DNA of 64,000 nt from Pseudoalteromonas sp. MSK9-3. GTDB lineage: Bacteria; Pseudomonadota; Gammaproteobacteria; Enterobacterales; Alteromonadaceae. Below are positions 9,247 through 17,560 of the stretch, piece by piece (position 1 is the stretch's first letter; each line of letters opens with the position of its first letter). The notes below the pieces were generated by a model. That model saw only the letters and a program-made list of their open reading frames with translations. It had not been told where the DNA came from and ran no database searches. Made by a program: the position numbers and the translations under genes. The stretch spans positions 88,042-152,041 of the forward strand of contig NZ_MIET01000071.1 of the NCBI RefSeq assembly GCF_003590335.1, written 5' to 3'.

Positions 9247-10134
9247 TTATTGACGCTTTAGCTTTATAACGCCATCAATATGTACATCGCGCTGAGGAAA
9301 TGCGATAACAATACCATGCTCATTAAAAGCGTTATCTAATTCAAAGCGTATGTTGCTGGCAACAAGGCGAAGCCCACCTTCTACTTGTGAGTTAACCCAA
9401 AAATAGACCTCAAACACGAGTGCATTATCTGCAAAATCTTGAAAGAATACCGTAGGTTCTTTCCCTGTGGTTAATAATATATCTGGCTGAGCTCGGGCGG
9501 CATCTAAGATAATATTTTTTACTTTCTGACAGTCACTGCCGTAGGCTACACCGACAGACACAGTACCGCGAACGAGTTTGTCTTTGAGAGTCCAATTAGT
9601 TACTGTATTTTCTAGTAATTTACTATTTGGAATAAGCATATGAACACCATCGACTCGCCTTACACGCGTGGAGCGGGTGTTAATTTCCTCAACGATGCCT
9701 TTCACACCCTCTACTTCGAGAAAATCACCTATGCGTATTGGTTTTTCGCCCATTAAGATCCAACCACTAATAAAATTATTAATGATATTTTGTGCTCCGA
9801 AGCCAAAGCCGATAGCAATTGCACCAGATAAGAACGCAAAAGCGGTAACTGGAATATTAAGCATCGATAAAGTGGTGATAAATATAACGGCTAACACCAC
9901 TATATATAAAACCCGCTGTATTAAGTGCACAATGTTTGGGTCTTTATTTGTGTGCTTTAGCTTGTTTCCTAGTTTAGAAATCGCTATATGGGCCACCCAA
10001 CAGCTGATGATTAGCCACAGTGGTATTGTGAGTACTTCGATTAATGTTATAGCCCGCTCATTAAATGTAAATAAAGGATAGCTTAACCAGTGACTGACTT
10101 TTTCTAGCATATTAATGACCTTGTTTGAAAACAT
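9247..10134 (-). CDS. MscS-family small-conductance mechanosensitive channel
   Basis: A 295-residue MscS-like inner-membrane protein with three predicted N-terminal helices. The third, around AFAFLSGAIAIGFGFGAQNIINNFISG, has the Gly/Ala-rich pattern of the pore-lining TM3. A beta domain (IRIGDFLEVEGVKGIVEEINTRSTRVR) with the RVRRVDGVHMLIPNSKLL signature follows. It should release solutes on hypo-osmotic shock. The start codon overlaps the preceding protease gene's stop by one base, so the genes are likely coupled. It sits unusually inside a rimK operon. Confidence 0.93.
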   Translation of the reverse strand: MFSNKVINMLEKVSHWLSYPLFTFNERAITLIEVLTIPLWLIISCWVAHIAISKLGNKLKHTNKDPNIVHLIQRVLYIVVLAVIFITTLSMLNIPVTAFAFLSGAIAIGFGFGAQNIINNFISGWILMGEKPIRIGDFLEVEGVKGIVEEINTRSTRVRRVDGVHMLIPNSKLLENTVTNWTLKDKLVRGTVSVGVAYGSDCQKVKNIILDAARAQPDILLTTGKEPTVFFQDFADNALVFEVYFWVNSQVEGGLRLVASNIRFELDNAFNEHGIVIAFPQRDVHIDGVIKLKRQ

Positions 10135-10565
10135 TATTTGTTCGACATTAAAAAGGCATTGGCCGCATCTATGTAAAAATGATTGGCCAATGCTTGACGA
10201 CCTAATAGCATTAGGTAGGTCATATCAGAACGATCTGTTAGTGTTATTTCTATGTTCCATGAATGTGCTCCAAGAATTGCTAACGTTTGAATGACATAAC
10301 GCTGCTCCCGGCCTCCGTTTGAAGATTTAACTTGCCGAATATCATGAAGTATAGCTTGGCATCTTACCTTCTTCTGTACGTTGTGGATCTCTGGGTGTAT
10401 ATCAAATGACACGGCAGGCTTATTATCAATATATGTTTTTTGGATATTATCTACATGTAATGATGATGTTTGTGCGCCAGTATCAACTCGAACAAGAAGC
10501 TGTTCAATGCCTAGTTCAGGTAAGTTAATACTCTCAACGTGACCAATAATGGGTCTTGTACTCAT
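10134..10565 (-). CDS. RimB-like putative ATP-dependent zinc protease (retropepsin-like)
   Basis: A 143-residue protein of the family annotated as putative ATP-dependent zinc protease, linked to rimK in many proteobacteria. The N-terminal VRVDTGAQTSSLHVDNI shows the D-T-G-A motif of retropepsin-like folds. The central part has the SSNGGREQRYVIQT pattern common in this family, and the C-terminus has LLGRQALANHFYIDA. In Pseudomonas the homologue RimB works with RimK on ribosomal protein S6. It overlaps the upstream gene by 4 bases and the downstream mscS by 1 base. Confidence 0.85.
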   Translation of the reverse strand: MSTRPIIGHVESINLPELGIEQLLVRVDTGAQTSSLHVDNIQKTYIDNKPAVSFDIHPEIHNVQKKVRCQAILHDIRQVKSSNGGREQRYVIQTLAILGAHSWNIEITLTDRSDMTYLMLLGRQALANHFYIDAANAFLMSNK

Positions 10566-11596
10566 GAAATTTCCTCATTTATCGAAAGATCATTTATCAA
10601 TTGCTCTTCTATTGTTTCGATATGATCTGCAATATGTTCGTCGTCTTCTGAAAAATACGCAATGTGGTACATTGCTTCACCTTCTTGTACCAATGGAATA
10701 TTTTGTTTTCCAATTATTACACCGCTTTTAGTGGCGATGACTTCACCCAAAGTTTCCCCGTAAGGCCCTCCGATGGTGGCTAGAATTTGTGCTTTTTTCA
10801 CTTGATCGCCAAGTTGATAATGATGTGTGACAATGCCACTGCTTGAAGCGCGTACCCAGTTGCTATTATTGGCAATAAATGGTGTTTGCTTCACTCTCAT
10901 TTTCTGTTTTTTAGAGATCATACCCAGGTGGCGCAATACGTTTAGGATACCTTTGATCCCGGCTCTTATGGAGAACTCATCAAAGCGCAATGCCTCACCA
11001 CCTTCATAGAGTAATACCTTAGTTCCAGTGGCCACTGCTGCATCTCGGAGCGATCCTTCGATGATGTCTGAGTTTAATACTACGGGTACCCCAAATGCCT
11101 GAGCCAACTCCAGAGTATGCGGATCTGACAGCTGCGCTCTTATTTGTGGTAGGTTGGATCTATTTATTGCACCAGTATGTAAATCAATACCGTAGTCGCA
11201 TTGGGCAACAATCTCTTTTAGAAAGATATTAGCCACACGTCCAGCAAGCGACCCTTTTGAAGACCCTGGAAAAGAGCGATTCAAATCTCGTCTATCTGGC
11301 ATATAACGACTTTGGTTAACAACGCCATATACATTTACCATTGGAACAGCAATGATGGTACCAATTGACACTTTAAACCCTTTTAAATTGATGAGGCGCC
11401 TTATGATCTCTATACCGTTTAGTTCATCTCCGTGTACCGCTGCACTAATAAATATAGTGGGTCCTATTTTTTTTCCTCTAATTATATATACGGGTAAGTT
11501 TACATCTGCATCTGTATAGAGTTTTGCTACAGGCAGGTTTACTTTACGCGTTTCTCCAAGTTGAATAATGTGTTCACCAATTTTTAGTTCGTTCAT
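10562..11596 (-). CDS. succinylglutamate desuccinylase/aspartoacylase-family zinc hydrolase
   Basis: A 344-residue M14-like zinc carboxypeptidase-fold protein. Zinc ligands are seen in AAVHGDELNGIEIIRRL (HxxE) and the DLHTGAINRSNLPQIRAQL segment. A C-terminal domain resembling a biotinyl/lipoyl hammerhead (SSGIVTHHYQLGDQVKKAQ) follows. Proteins of this type often accompany rimK genes, where a role in trimming glutamate-modified proteins or small N-acyl amino acids has been suggested, and the true substrate is not known here. It lies 25 bases after rimK and overlaps the next gene by 4 bases. Confidence 0.88.
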   Translation of the reverse strand: MNELKIGEHIIQLGETRKVNLPVAKLYTDADVNLPVYIIRGKKIGPTIFISAAVHGDELNGIEIIRRLINLKGFKVSIGTIIAVPMVNVYGVVNQSRYMPDRRDLNRSFPGSSKGSLAGRVANIFLKEIVAQCDYGIDLHTGAINRSNLPQIRAQLSDPHTLELAQAFGVPVVLNSDIIEGSLRDAAVATGTKVLLYEGGEALRFDEFSIRAGIKGILNVLRHLGMISKKQKMRVKQTPFIANNSNWVRASSSGIVTHHYQLGDQVKKAQILATIGGPYGETLGEVIATKSGVIIGKQNIPLVQEGEAMYHIAYFSEDDEHIADHIETIEEQLINDLSINEEIS

Positions 11597-11621
11597 GTTA
11601 ATCTCATGCTTGTTGGCTTAG

Positions 11622-12527
11622 TTAGCCTTTGCCTCTGGTTTTATTGGTATTGAATTTTGCATTTTTTTCGATAAATTCAATTAATTTACTGGCAACGTCA
11701 TAACCTGTAGCAAGCTCAATACCTTCGAGGCCTGGGGAGGAGTTAACTTCCATCACCATGGGGCCATTATTTGAACGAAGTAAATCCACACCACAGAAAT
11801 TCAATCCCATTACTTTTGCCGCGTTAACAGCCGTTTCCCGTTCTTCTTTGGTTAGCTTTACCAGTTGGGCGCTACCACCTCGATGCAAGTTTGACCTAAA
11901 TTCGCCCTCAGCACCTTGGCGCTTCATAGCAGCAACGACTCGGCCTCCGACAACGAGGCATCGAATATCAGCACCGTCAGCTTCTTTGATAAATTCTTGG
12001 ACTAGTATGTTTGCTTTTAAACCCATAAATGCCTCGATGATACTTTCTGCTGCTTTTGCGGTATCAGCTAATACCACACCAATACCTTGGGTCCCCTCAA
12101 GTAACTTAATCACTAAAGGTGCGCCACCTACATTTTTTATCAGATCTTTTATATCGTCAGGTTTACTTGCGAAACCTGTACGAGGCAAGCCAATACCTTT
12201 TCGAGAAAGAAGTTGTAAAGATCGTAACTTATCTCGAGAGCGGCTTATTGCAACAGACTCATTGACATTGAATGTGCCCATCATTTCAAATTGCCGTGCT
12301 ACGGCAGTGCCATAAAATGTAATAGATGCACCGATCCGTGGAATAATTGCATCATATTGTGGTAGCTCTTCACCGTGATAGCGCACGGTAGGTCGACTGC
12401 TGGTGATATCCATATAGCAATGCAATGTATCAATGACATCGACTTCGTGACCTCGGGATAAGGCAGCTTCTTTTAACCGACGTGTTGAATATAAATTTTC
12501 ATTTCTAGATAAAATAGCAATTTTCAT
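11622..12527 (-). CDS. rimK: RimK, ATP-grasp glutamate ligase for ribosomal protein S6
   Basis: A 301-residue ATP-grasp enzyme close to E. coli RimK in length. The N-terminal MKIAILSRNENLYSTRRLKEAA, the VIKLLEGTQGIGVVLADT ATP-binding loop, the EADGADIRCLVVGGRVVAAMKRQ segment and the metal-binding FCGVDLLRSNNGPMVMEVNSSPGLEG are all intact. It adds glutamates to the C-terminus of S6. It is the first gene of the operon rimK - desuccinylase-like - rimB-like - mscS - zntB-like. A divergent LysR gene lies 98 bases upstream. Confidence 0.95.
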   Translation of the reverse strand: MKIAILSRNENLYSTRRLKEAALSRGHEVDVIDTLHCYMDITSSRPTVRYHGEELPQYDAIIPRIGASITFYGTAVARQFEMMGTFNVNESVAISRSRDKLRSLQLLSRKGIGLPRTGFASKPDDIKDLIKNVGGAPLVIKLLEGTQGIGVVLADTAKAAESIIEAFMGLKANILVQEFIKEADGADIRCLVVGGRVVAAMKRQGAEGEFRSNLHRGGSAQLVKLTKEERETAVNAAKVMGLNFCGVDLLRSNNGPMVMEVNSSPGLEGIELATGYDVASKLIEFIEKNAKFNTNKTRGKG

Positions 12528-12625
12528 TTTTAACTCCTTGATTGTGTGATGCGAAAATTAGTTGAAAAAGATCAAAAAGAGAATCAAAATAAAAAGCATA
12601 GTTTGATAAAATAATTTTATTAAAA

Positions 12626-13468
12626 ATGAAGATAGAGCTATTAACTACTTTTTTAGAAGTGAGCCAAACACTTCATGTTAGAGTCGCATCTGAAAATCTT
12701 TTTCTTACGCAGGCGGCTGTTAGCAGCCGCATTAAACAGCTTGAAGAGGAGCTTGGTGTACTATTATTTGATCGTACACAAAAGCGACTAAAATTAACTG
12801 CAGAAGGACATAAGCTGGTTAAATATGCCAATGAAATGGTGATGATGTGGCAAAAGTTAAAACAAGAAGTTGGAGTCGCTCAAGCTGATACACAGCAGCT
12901 TTTTGTGGGTTCTATGATGTCTATATGGGATATCATTTTACAAGATTGGCTGCAAAAAATTCACCGAAATTTGGATGATGTTCATTTATACACGCATACA
13001 TATTCTCAATTAGAGCTACGTCGTCAAATAGTAAGTAGATTGATTGATATAGCTTTTTTGTTTGAGCCACCCTATATTGAAGATATTGTCACAGAAAAGG
13101 TGGCGACAGTGCCACTTCAGCTTGTTTCAACTGAACCTGGTACTCATATTTCACAGATAAAAAATATGGTGATGGTTGACTATGGTGAAGCAGTTAACAG
13201 TCAATTTATAAGAGAATATGGAGACAACGCCATTATTCGACATAATATGAGTCAGCCTCGAATTGCGCTAAACTTCATTCTTGAAGCGGGTGGTTGTGCT
13301 TATTTACCTAAGCAAATGTGTTTTGATCATATCAGAAAAGGGAAGTTGTTCCATGTTGCAGGTACACAAGACTATAGTCGAGATATTTACGCAATATACC
13401 TTGCTAAGAGCCACAAGTCAGTTCTAATAAATGAAGCATTAACTTTGTTCAGCTATCTACGAAGTTAA
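12626..13468 (+). CDS. LysR-family transcriptional regulator (HdfR-like)
   Basis: A 280-residue LysR protein. The N-terminal winged HTH (LFLTQAAVSSRIKQLEEELGVLLFDRTQKRLKLTAEG) is textbook, and an effector-binding domain follows. The N-terminal sequence is close to HdfR-type regulators. It is divergent from rimK across a 98-base gap, so it may control the rimK operon, its own gene, or a distant target. The effector is unknown. Confidence 0.9.
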   Translation: MKIELLTTFLEVSQTLHVRVASENLFLTQAAVSSRIKQLEEELGVLLFDRTQKRLKLTAEGHKLVKYANEMVMMWQKLKQEVGVAQADTQQLFVGSMMSIWDIILQDWLQKIHRNLDDVHLYTHTYSQLELRRQIVSRLIDIAFLFEPPYIEDIVTEKVATVPLQLVSTEPGTHISQIKNMVMVDYGEAVNSQFIREYGDNAIIRHNMSQPRIALNFILEAGGCAYLPKQMCFDHIRKGKLFHVAGTQDYSRDIYAIYLAKSHKSVLINEALTLFSYLRS

Positions 13469-13801
13469 ACAATAACATTTAAGATTTTTATTACTTTGAT
13501 AAAAAAAAATTATCAAATGAGTGTTTTTATACAACATAGTTTGAGTACCATTGAAAATAATGTACGTATTAGAATTTGGGCAATGGTTAATAACAACAAA
13601 ATGTTTGTTGATTCATCTTTTTTAACAAAATTCATTTGGTGGTGCGCTAAAGAAAAAGCCATCTATTCCATCACATAGGTAGAGCTGATGTTCGGCGTTT
13701 TTGCCTGTTGCTTTTATAGCTAGAAATTTCAACCTAGAGGACTATCACGTTACTTTTTAGCTGATCAAGGAACCTTATTTAATGCAATTACTCTATTTTT
13801 C
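13469..13801. other. AT-rich intergenic stretch without a supportable gene
   Basis: Between the LysR stop and the promoter of the desaturase operon lies AT-rich sequence. One 60-codon frame (13496-13678) has no Shine-Dalgarno, no recognisable motif and poor composition, so I treat it as non-coding. I see no clear terminator in this gap. Confidence 0.5.
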
Positions 13802-13829
13802 TTGAAATTATAGATTTTGAGCGTACACT
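13802..13829 (+). promoter_or_regulatory. candidate sigma-70 promoter of the desaturase operon
   Basis: TTGAAA (13802-13807) and TACACT (13824-13829) are separated by 16 bases. They lie just upstream of the reductase gene and overlap the first operator palindrome, as expected for a repressed promoter. Assignment is by pattern only. Confidence 0.45.
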
Positions 13830-13863
13830 TGTGCGCTCAATTTTAAGCTAACAGGTGTACGCT
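13820..13863. promoter_or_regulatory. tandem FabR/DesT-like operator
   Basis: Two 18-base palindromic sites lie 26 bases apart (start to start) immediately before the reductase ATG: AGCGTACACTTGTGCGCT (13820-13837) and AGCTAACAGGTGTACGCT (13846-13863). The outer halves also form a perfect 14-bp inverted repeat (TTTTGAGCGTACAC / GTGTACGCTCAAAA). The AGCGTACA-TGTACGCT pattern matches the known consensus of FabR/DesT-type TetR repressors of unsaturated-fatty-acid genes. That fits the downstream desaturase operon. The regulator is not in the window. Confidence 0.7.
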
Positions 13864-13867
13864 CAAA

Positions 13868-14929
13868 ATGCGTGTTGCACGAGTCATTTTTGATAAATTC
13901 ACACAATTATTTCTACATCATCAGAGTTTTTTTGGCTACATGGAGCCGGTTCTTCAGCATTTTCTGCCGGCTTGGAGAGATGGTTTATATCGTGCAAAGG
14001 TACAAACGGTCGTTAAACTATCCCCGTTATATATCGAAATGACATTAAAACCCGAGAAAAGCTGGCCAAGGCACCGTGCAGGACAGCATATTAATTTAAC
14101 CATAGAGGCTGATGGGCGATTATTAACCCGTACATTTACGGTTGCATCTAGTAGCGATGAGCATGACTCATCGGGTTTAATAAAGTTATTGATCAAAGTA
14201 GATGAACGTGGTCGTTTTACAGGTCAGCTATATGATGTTTTACAAACACAAACGTGGTGCAATATTTCAGCGCCCTATGGTGAGTTTAGGATTAATACAT
14301 TAAAAAAGCCGTTGCTCATGGTGGCTGGTGGTTCGGGTATTACGCCTTTTATTGCTCTATTGAGCCAACATTTACCACAGATCAAAGAACCTGTACGTTT
14401 GGTGTACTTTGCTAAAGAGCATGAACATCAATGTATTGAGCAGCTTAATGCGCTTCAGATGAGACATGAACACTTTAGTGTCACGCTGTGTGCTAGAAAA
14501 AACAGTCAACCAGTTGATGTGTATGTGTCTGAAAATAGGCTGTCGGATGTGTATTGTTGCGGCCCGTTTAATATGATGAAACAAGTGCAAAATGCATGTG
14601 AAGCGTTCGGCATGCCGTACTATCAAGAAACATTTGGTGTTCGAAAGAAGCGGTTGAACGTAAAGGGCACGGACGCTAAAAGTTTTACCCTCAAGCTAAA
14701 GCAATCATCGACTTATATAAAAAGCGAAGGCACGTTACTTGAGCAACTGGAGTTGCAAAACTTACCAGTCATACGTGGGTGTGGAATTGGGGTATGCCAC
14801 CAATGCCAATGTGTTAAAAATGCGGGGATTGTGAGGGATATTCGTACTGGGCAACTGTCTGACAGTGGTCAGCAGTTGATCCAGTTGTGTGTGTCTGAAC
14901 CCGTCTCTGATTTGGATTTAACGATATGA
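13868..14929 (+). CDS. ferredoxin-type NAD(P)H oxidoreductase (DesC-like), electron donor to the desaturase
   Basis: A 353-residue three-domain protein. An FAD-binding domain (HRAGQHINLTIEADGRLLTRTFTVAS) comes first. An NAD-binding domain (LLMVAGGSGITPFIALL, then YCCGPFNMMKQV) follows. The C-terminal plant-type [2Fe-2S] ferredoxin domain has cysteines in GCGIGVCHQCQC plus a distal one in IQLCVSE. It should carry electrons from NAD(P)H to the desaturase encoded next. The stop overlaps the desaturase start by 4 bases (ATGA). The order matches the desC-desB pair of Pseudomonas. An internal ATG at 13940 is an alternative start, because the operator lies very close to the first ATG. Confidence 0.9.
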   Translation: MRVARVIFDKFTQLFLHHQSFFGYMEPVLQHFLPAWRDGLYRAKVQTVVKLSPLYIEMTLKPEKSWPRHRAGQHINLTIEADGRLLTRTFTVASSSDEHDSSGLIKLLIKVDERGRFTGQLYDVLQTQTWCNISAPYGEFRINTLKKPLLMVAGGSGITPFIALLSQHLPQIKEPVRLVYFAKEHEHQCIEQLNALQMRHEHFSVTLCARKNSQPVDVYVSENRLSDVYCCGPFNMMKQVQNACEAFGMPYYQETFGVRKKRLNVKGTDAKSFTLKLKQSSTYIKSEGTLLEQLELQNLPVIRGCGIGVCHQCQCVKNAGIVRDIRTGQLSDSGQQLIQLCVSEPVSDLDLTI

Positions 14930-15978
14930 ATAAGATAAATTTTACTTTGTTAGCACAAGAGCTTGATGACATAAAACAGCAAACGCTAAGCAAAGTAGGC
15001 CAAGCAGATGCGGATCATATTCGGCGAATTATTCGCATACAAAGGTATTGTGAATGGTCTGCTCGTGTATTACTCATGATGGGGTTTTTACTTCCGGCAT
15101 TATGGTTAATAGGGGTTTTACTACTCGCCGTTGCAAAAATTCTAGATAATATGGAAATTGGTCATAATGTGATGCATGGTCAATATGACTGGATGAACGA
15201 TAAACATATTAACTCTCGCGTGTATGAATGGGATATTGCCTGTGATGGACAAAGTTGGCATCGAGTGCATAATTACGAACACCATACGTATACCAATATT
15301 CTTGGTAAAGACAGAGATTTTGGCTATGGCTTGCTACGATTATCGAATGATTTTAAATGGCGACTGAAAAATAGCTGGCAACTGTTAACATACATCAATT
15401 TGAGCATTTTATTTCAATGGGGCGTGTCTTATCACGAATTGGCTGCTGAACGCGTTTTTTTAGGAAAGCAAAAACAAGGCCGTGATTCTCGAGTGTCGCA
15501 CCGAATGTTAAAGCAACGTTTTTTTAGTAAAGGTACACGGCAATTACTGAAAGATTATGTGGTTTTTCCCGTACTTGCTGGTCCGTTATTTTTGTGGGTA
15601 TTCAGTGGTAACTTACTCGCTAATCTTATTCGTAATTTATGGACATCAACCATCATATTCTGTGGCCATTTTACAGAACAAACGCAAACGTTTGAGCAGC
15701 AGGATTGTGAGAATGAAAGTCAAGGGCAGTGGTATTATCGTCAAGTATTGGGGTCATCGAATATTCAAGGAGGTAATACATTCCATATTTTAACGGGCCA
15801 CTTAAGTTATCAAATTGAGCATCACTTATTCCCTGACTTACCTGCATCACGTTACCAAGAAATTGCACCCAAGGTACAAGCTGTACTCTCTAAGCATGAT
15901 ATTGCGTACAATACTGGTGGCTTTTTTAAGCAGTATTGCTCTGTGTTAAAACGTATATTGCGTTACTCATTTCCGTAA
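14926..15978 (+). CDS. membrane fatty-acid desaturase (DesB-like)
   Basis: A 350-residue integral-membrane desaturase. The three di-iron histidine boxes are intact: GHNVMHGQYD, HRVHNYEHHTYTN and YQIEHHLFPDLP. Hydrophobic segments lie at about residues 45-75 and 205-230. It should insert a double bond into acyl chains, using the upstream ferredoxin reductase as electron donor. Regulation by the tandem FabR/DesT-like operator upstream is inferred. No terminator is obvious before the convergent HPP gene. Confidence 0.93.
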   Translation: MNKINFTLLAQELDDIKQQTLSKVGQADADHIRRIIRIQRYCEWSARVLLMMGFLLPALWLIGVLLLAVAKILDNMEIGHNVMHGQYDWMNDKHINSRVYEWDIACDGQSWHRVHNYEHHTYTNILGKDRDFGYGLLRLSNDFKWRLKNSWQLLTYINLSILFQWGVSYHELAAERVFLGKQKQGRDSRVSHRMLKQRFFSKGTRQLLKDYVVFPVLAGPLFLWVFSGNLLANLIRNLWTSTIIFCGHFTEQTQTFEQQDCENESQGQWYYRQVLGSSNIQGGNTFHILTGHLSYQIEHHLFPDLPASRYQEIAPKVQAVLSKHDIAYNTGGFFKQYCSVLKRILRYSFP

Positions 15979-16034
15979 AATAGTGACAGTATGCAGTCTC
16001 ATTGGGCTGCATACATGTTTCTTCTATGTGACCT

Positions 16035-16475
16035 TTATACTCGTTGACGACACCGCTCAATCACCTTTGCTGTGAGGACCATGATCACTGTGCCAGTGAA
16101 TATGGGAAAGATCAAAAATTGCCAACTGGGTGCAGTGATCATAATCAATATTGGATTTGCGCCAGCGGGCGGGTGGGTCGTATTCGTTAGCAGCATTAGA
16201 CTGACTGCTAACCCGGTTGCCAATGCAATAGTGAGTGTATTGACTTCAACATAATTGACAAACAGTAAACCAATACTTGCGGTGAGTAGATGCCCGAGTA
16301 TGACATTTTTGGGGTTGGCGAGTGGGCTTGACGGTACACCAAAAATAAGCACGACGCTTGCACCAAAAGGCGCGATGAGTAGCATCAGTTGCATCTCTAT
16401 TTTTTCTAGTAAACCAAGTAAAGCGATTGCTGTTCCTGCACCGATCCCTGCTGTAATTTTATCTTTAAACTTCAT
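16035..16475 (-). CDS. HPP-family integral membrane protein
   Basis: A 146-residue protein made almost wholly of hydrophobic helices, with the family signature NTTHPPAGANPIL. HPP-family proteins have four to five helices, and some have been linked to nitrite transport in other organisms. The function here is not known. It is divergent from the tetR gene, and the shared 97-base gap contains a double palindromic operator. It is therefore the likely main target of that regulator. Confidence 0.88.
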   Translation of the reverse strand: MKFKDKITAGIGAGTAIALLGLLEKIEMQLMLLIAPFGASVVLIFGVPSSPLANPKNVILGHLLTASIGLLFVNYVEVNTLTIALATGLAVSLMLLTNTTHPPAGANPILIMITAPSWQFLIFPIFTGTVIMVLTAKVIERCRQRV

Positions 16476-16495
16476 GATGCCTTTTCCTTTTTAAA

Positions 16496-16538
16496 GTAGA
16501 CCACTCTGTCTACCTACATGGTAGACAGAGTGGTCTAC
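16496..16538. promoter_or_regulatory. double TetR-type operator between the HPP gene and tetR
   Basis: A perfect 19-bp inverted repeat (GTAGACCACTCTGTCTACC, 16496-16514; its complement, 16520-16538) has a 5-base centre. Each arm is itself a palindromic site, TAGAC-6 nt-GTCTA (16497-16512 and 16522-16537), so two repressor dimers could bind 25 bp apart. TAGACC/GGTCTA-type boxes are known for LmrA/YxaF-like TetR regulators. The position between divergent genes supports co-regulation of both. Confidence 0.85.
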
Positions 16539-16571
16539 TCATGTCAAGATAGATATGATTAAGGAGATAAA

Positions 16572-17099
16572 ATGACAGACAAAAAACAACAGCTCATTCA
16601 AACCGCATTGCATTTATTTTATACCAAAGGTGCAGGGCAAGTAGGTATTAACGAAATCATTAGCACATCTGGTGTGGCCAAAAAAACACTATATGCTTAC
16701 TTCGCCAGTAAAGATGATTTGATCTTAGCTTGCTTGAGGGAGCGACATGACGTTTTTATGGCTTGGCTCTGTGATGAATTAGAAGGTGCTAACGACATAA
16801 AGAGCACTTACTTTCAATTGTTCAGTGCGCTTGATAAATGGTTTAATTGCAAGGTGCCCTCTTTAGCACAGTTTCGAGGGTGCTTTTTTATCAATACCGC
16901 AGCAGAATTTCAAGAATACAACCCAGATATTACCGCATATTGCGCGTACCATAAAAACCAAGTTAAGGCATTGCTTAATCGACATCTACAAGGGGGCTCA
17001 CAACAGGAATTAGAGCGAATCTTTACTTTGTCTGAAGGTGCAATTGTCAGTGCGTTTATGTTGAAAAACAGCGATATTGCGAAAAGCTTTTTACGCTGA
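16572..17099 (+). CDS. TetR-family transcriptional repressor
   Basis: A 175-residue TetR protein, somewhat short. The N-terminal HTH is clear: YTKGAGQVGINEIISTSGVAKKTLYAYFASKDDLILACL. The C-terminal ligand domain carries FRGCFFINTAAEF, a motif common in LmrA/YxaF-type members. An AAGGAG Shine-Dalgarno precedes the ATG. It is divergent from the HPP membrane-protein gene, with a double operator between them, so autoregulation plus control of the HPP gene is likely. The ligand is unknown. Confidence 0.92.
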   Translation: MTDKKQQLIQTALHLFYTKGAGQVGINEIISTSGVAKKTLYAYFASKDDLILACLRERHDVFMAWLCDELEGANDIKSTYFQLFSALDKWFNCKVPSLAQFRGCFFINTAAEFQEYNPDITAYCAYHKNQVKALLNRHLQGGSQQELERIFTLSEGAIVSAFMLKNSDIAKSFLR

Positions 17100-17560
17100 T
17101 CCCACGCTTTTGCTCTTTTTATCGGTGTTACCTTGGTGATGGTCACATCATAAGGTACATATTTTCAATACGTATAAACCTTAATTTGACTGTGTAATGA
17201 AGACTTTTTTGGCTGGCTATTTGACATGTTATTCATTAAATAAGTTAATGTTAAATTTTATTATAAAAAAGTACATTAGTGATGCTTATTAACGCTTAGC
17301 CAAATCAAATGAGAACAAATCAGTTTTACTCATCATGCACAGTAACAACCAGGGGAACTTAACGCTGTTTATTAAGCTCACTGATTTAATTTGTTTTTAT
17401 TTTTAGTCACGATTTAAAAAGGTATATTTTTAAATATTATTGGTTAAAAATGTAAATTTTTTGGGTTGATACGGGTGTTTTTATCTATGTAAAATGGCTG
17501 CAGCTAATTCGGAATGAGTTTGAATTAGTATTCTAAAAAGCGACTAAAAAGGAAATTATC
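17100..17560. other. AT-rich non-coding region upstream of the exported protein gene
   Basis: This 461-base gap has no supportable gene. A short inverted repeat (GATGGTCACATC, near 17138-17149) lies near the tetR end, and the rest is AT-rich sequence. A promoter for the gene at 17561 must lie here, but I cannot pick boxes with confidence. The gene's Shine-Dalgarno (AAAGGA) is at its end. Confidence 0.4.

Noticed and set aside
11758..12315. 185-codon plus-strand frame
   Set aside because: Lies fully antisense to rimK, whose domains are intact; it is a codon-use shadow.
13496..13678. 60-codon frame between the LysR gene and the desaturase operon
   Set aside because: No Shine-Dalgarno, no motif, AT-driven composition and no sign of coding beyond an open frame.
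13820..13863. Control of the desaturase operon by the nearby TetR gene at 16572
   Set aside because: The TetR gene has its own different operator (TAGAC-6-GTCTA) next to it; the desaturase sites match the FabR/DesT pattern instead.
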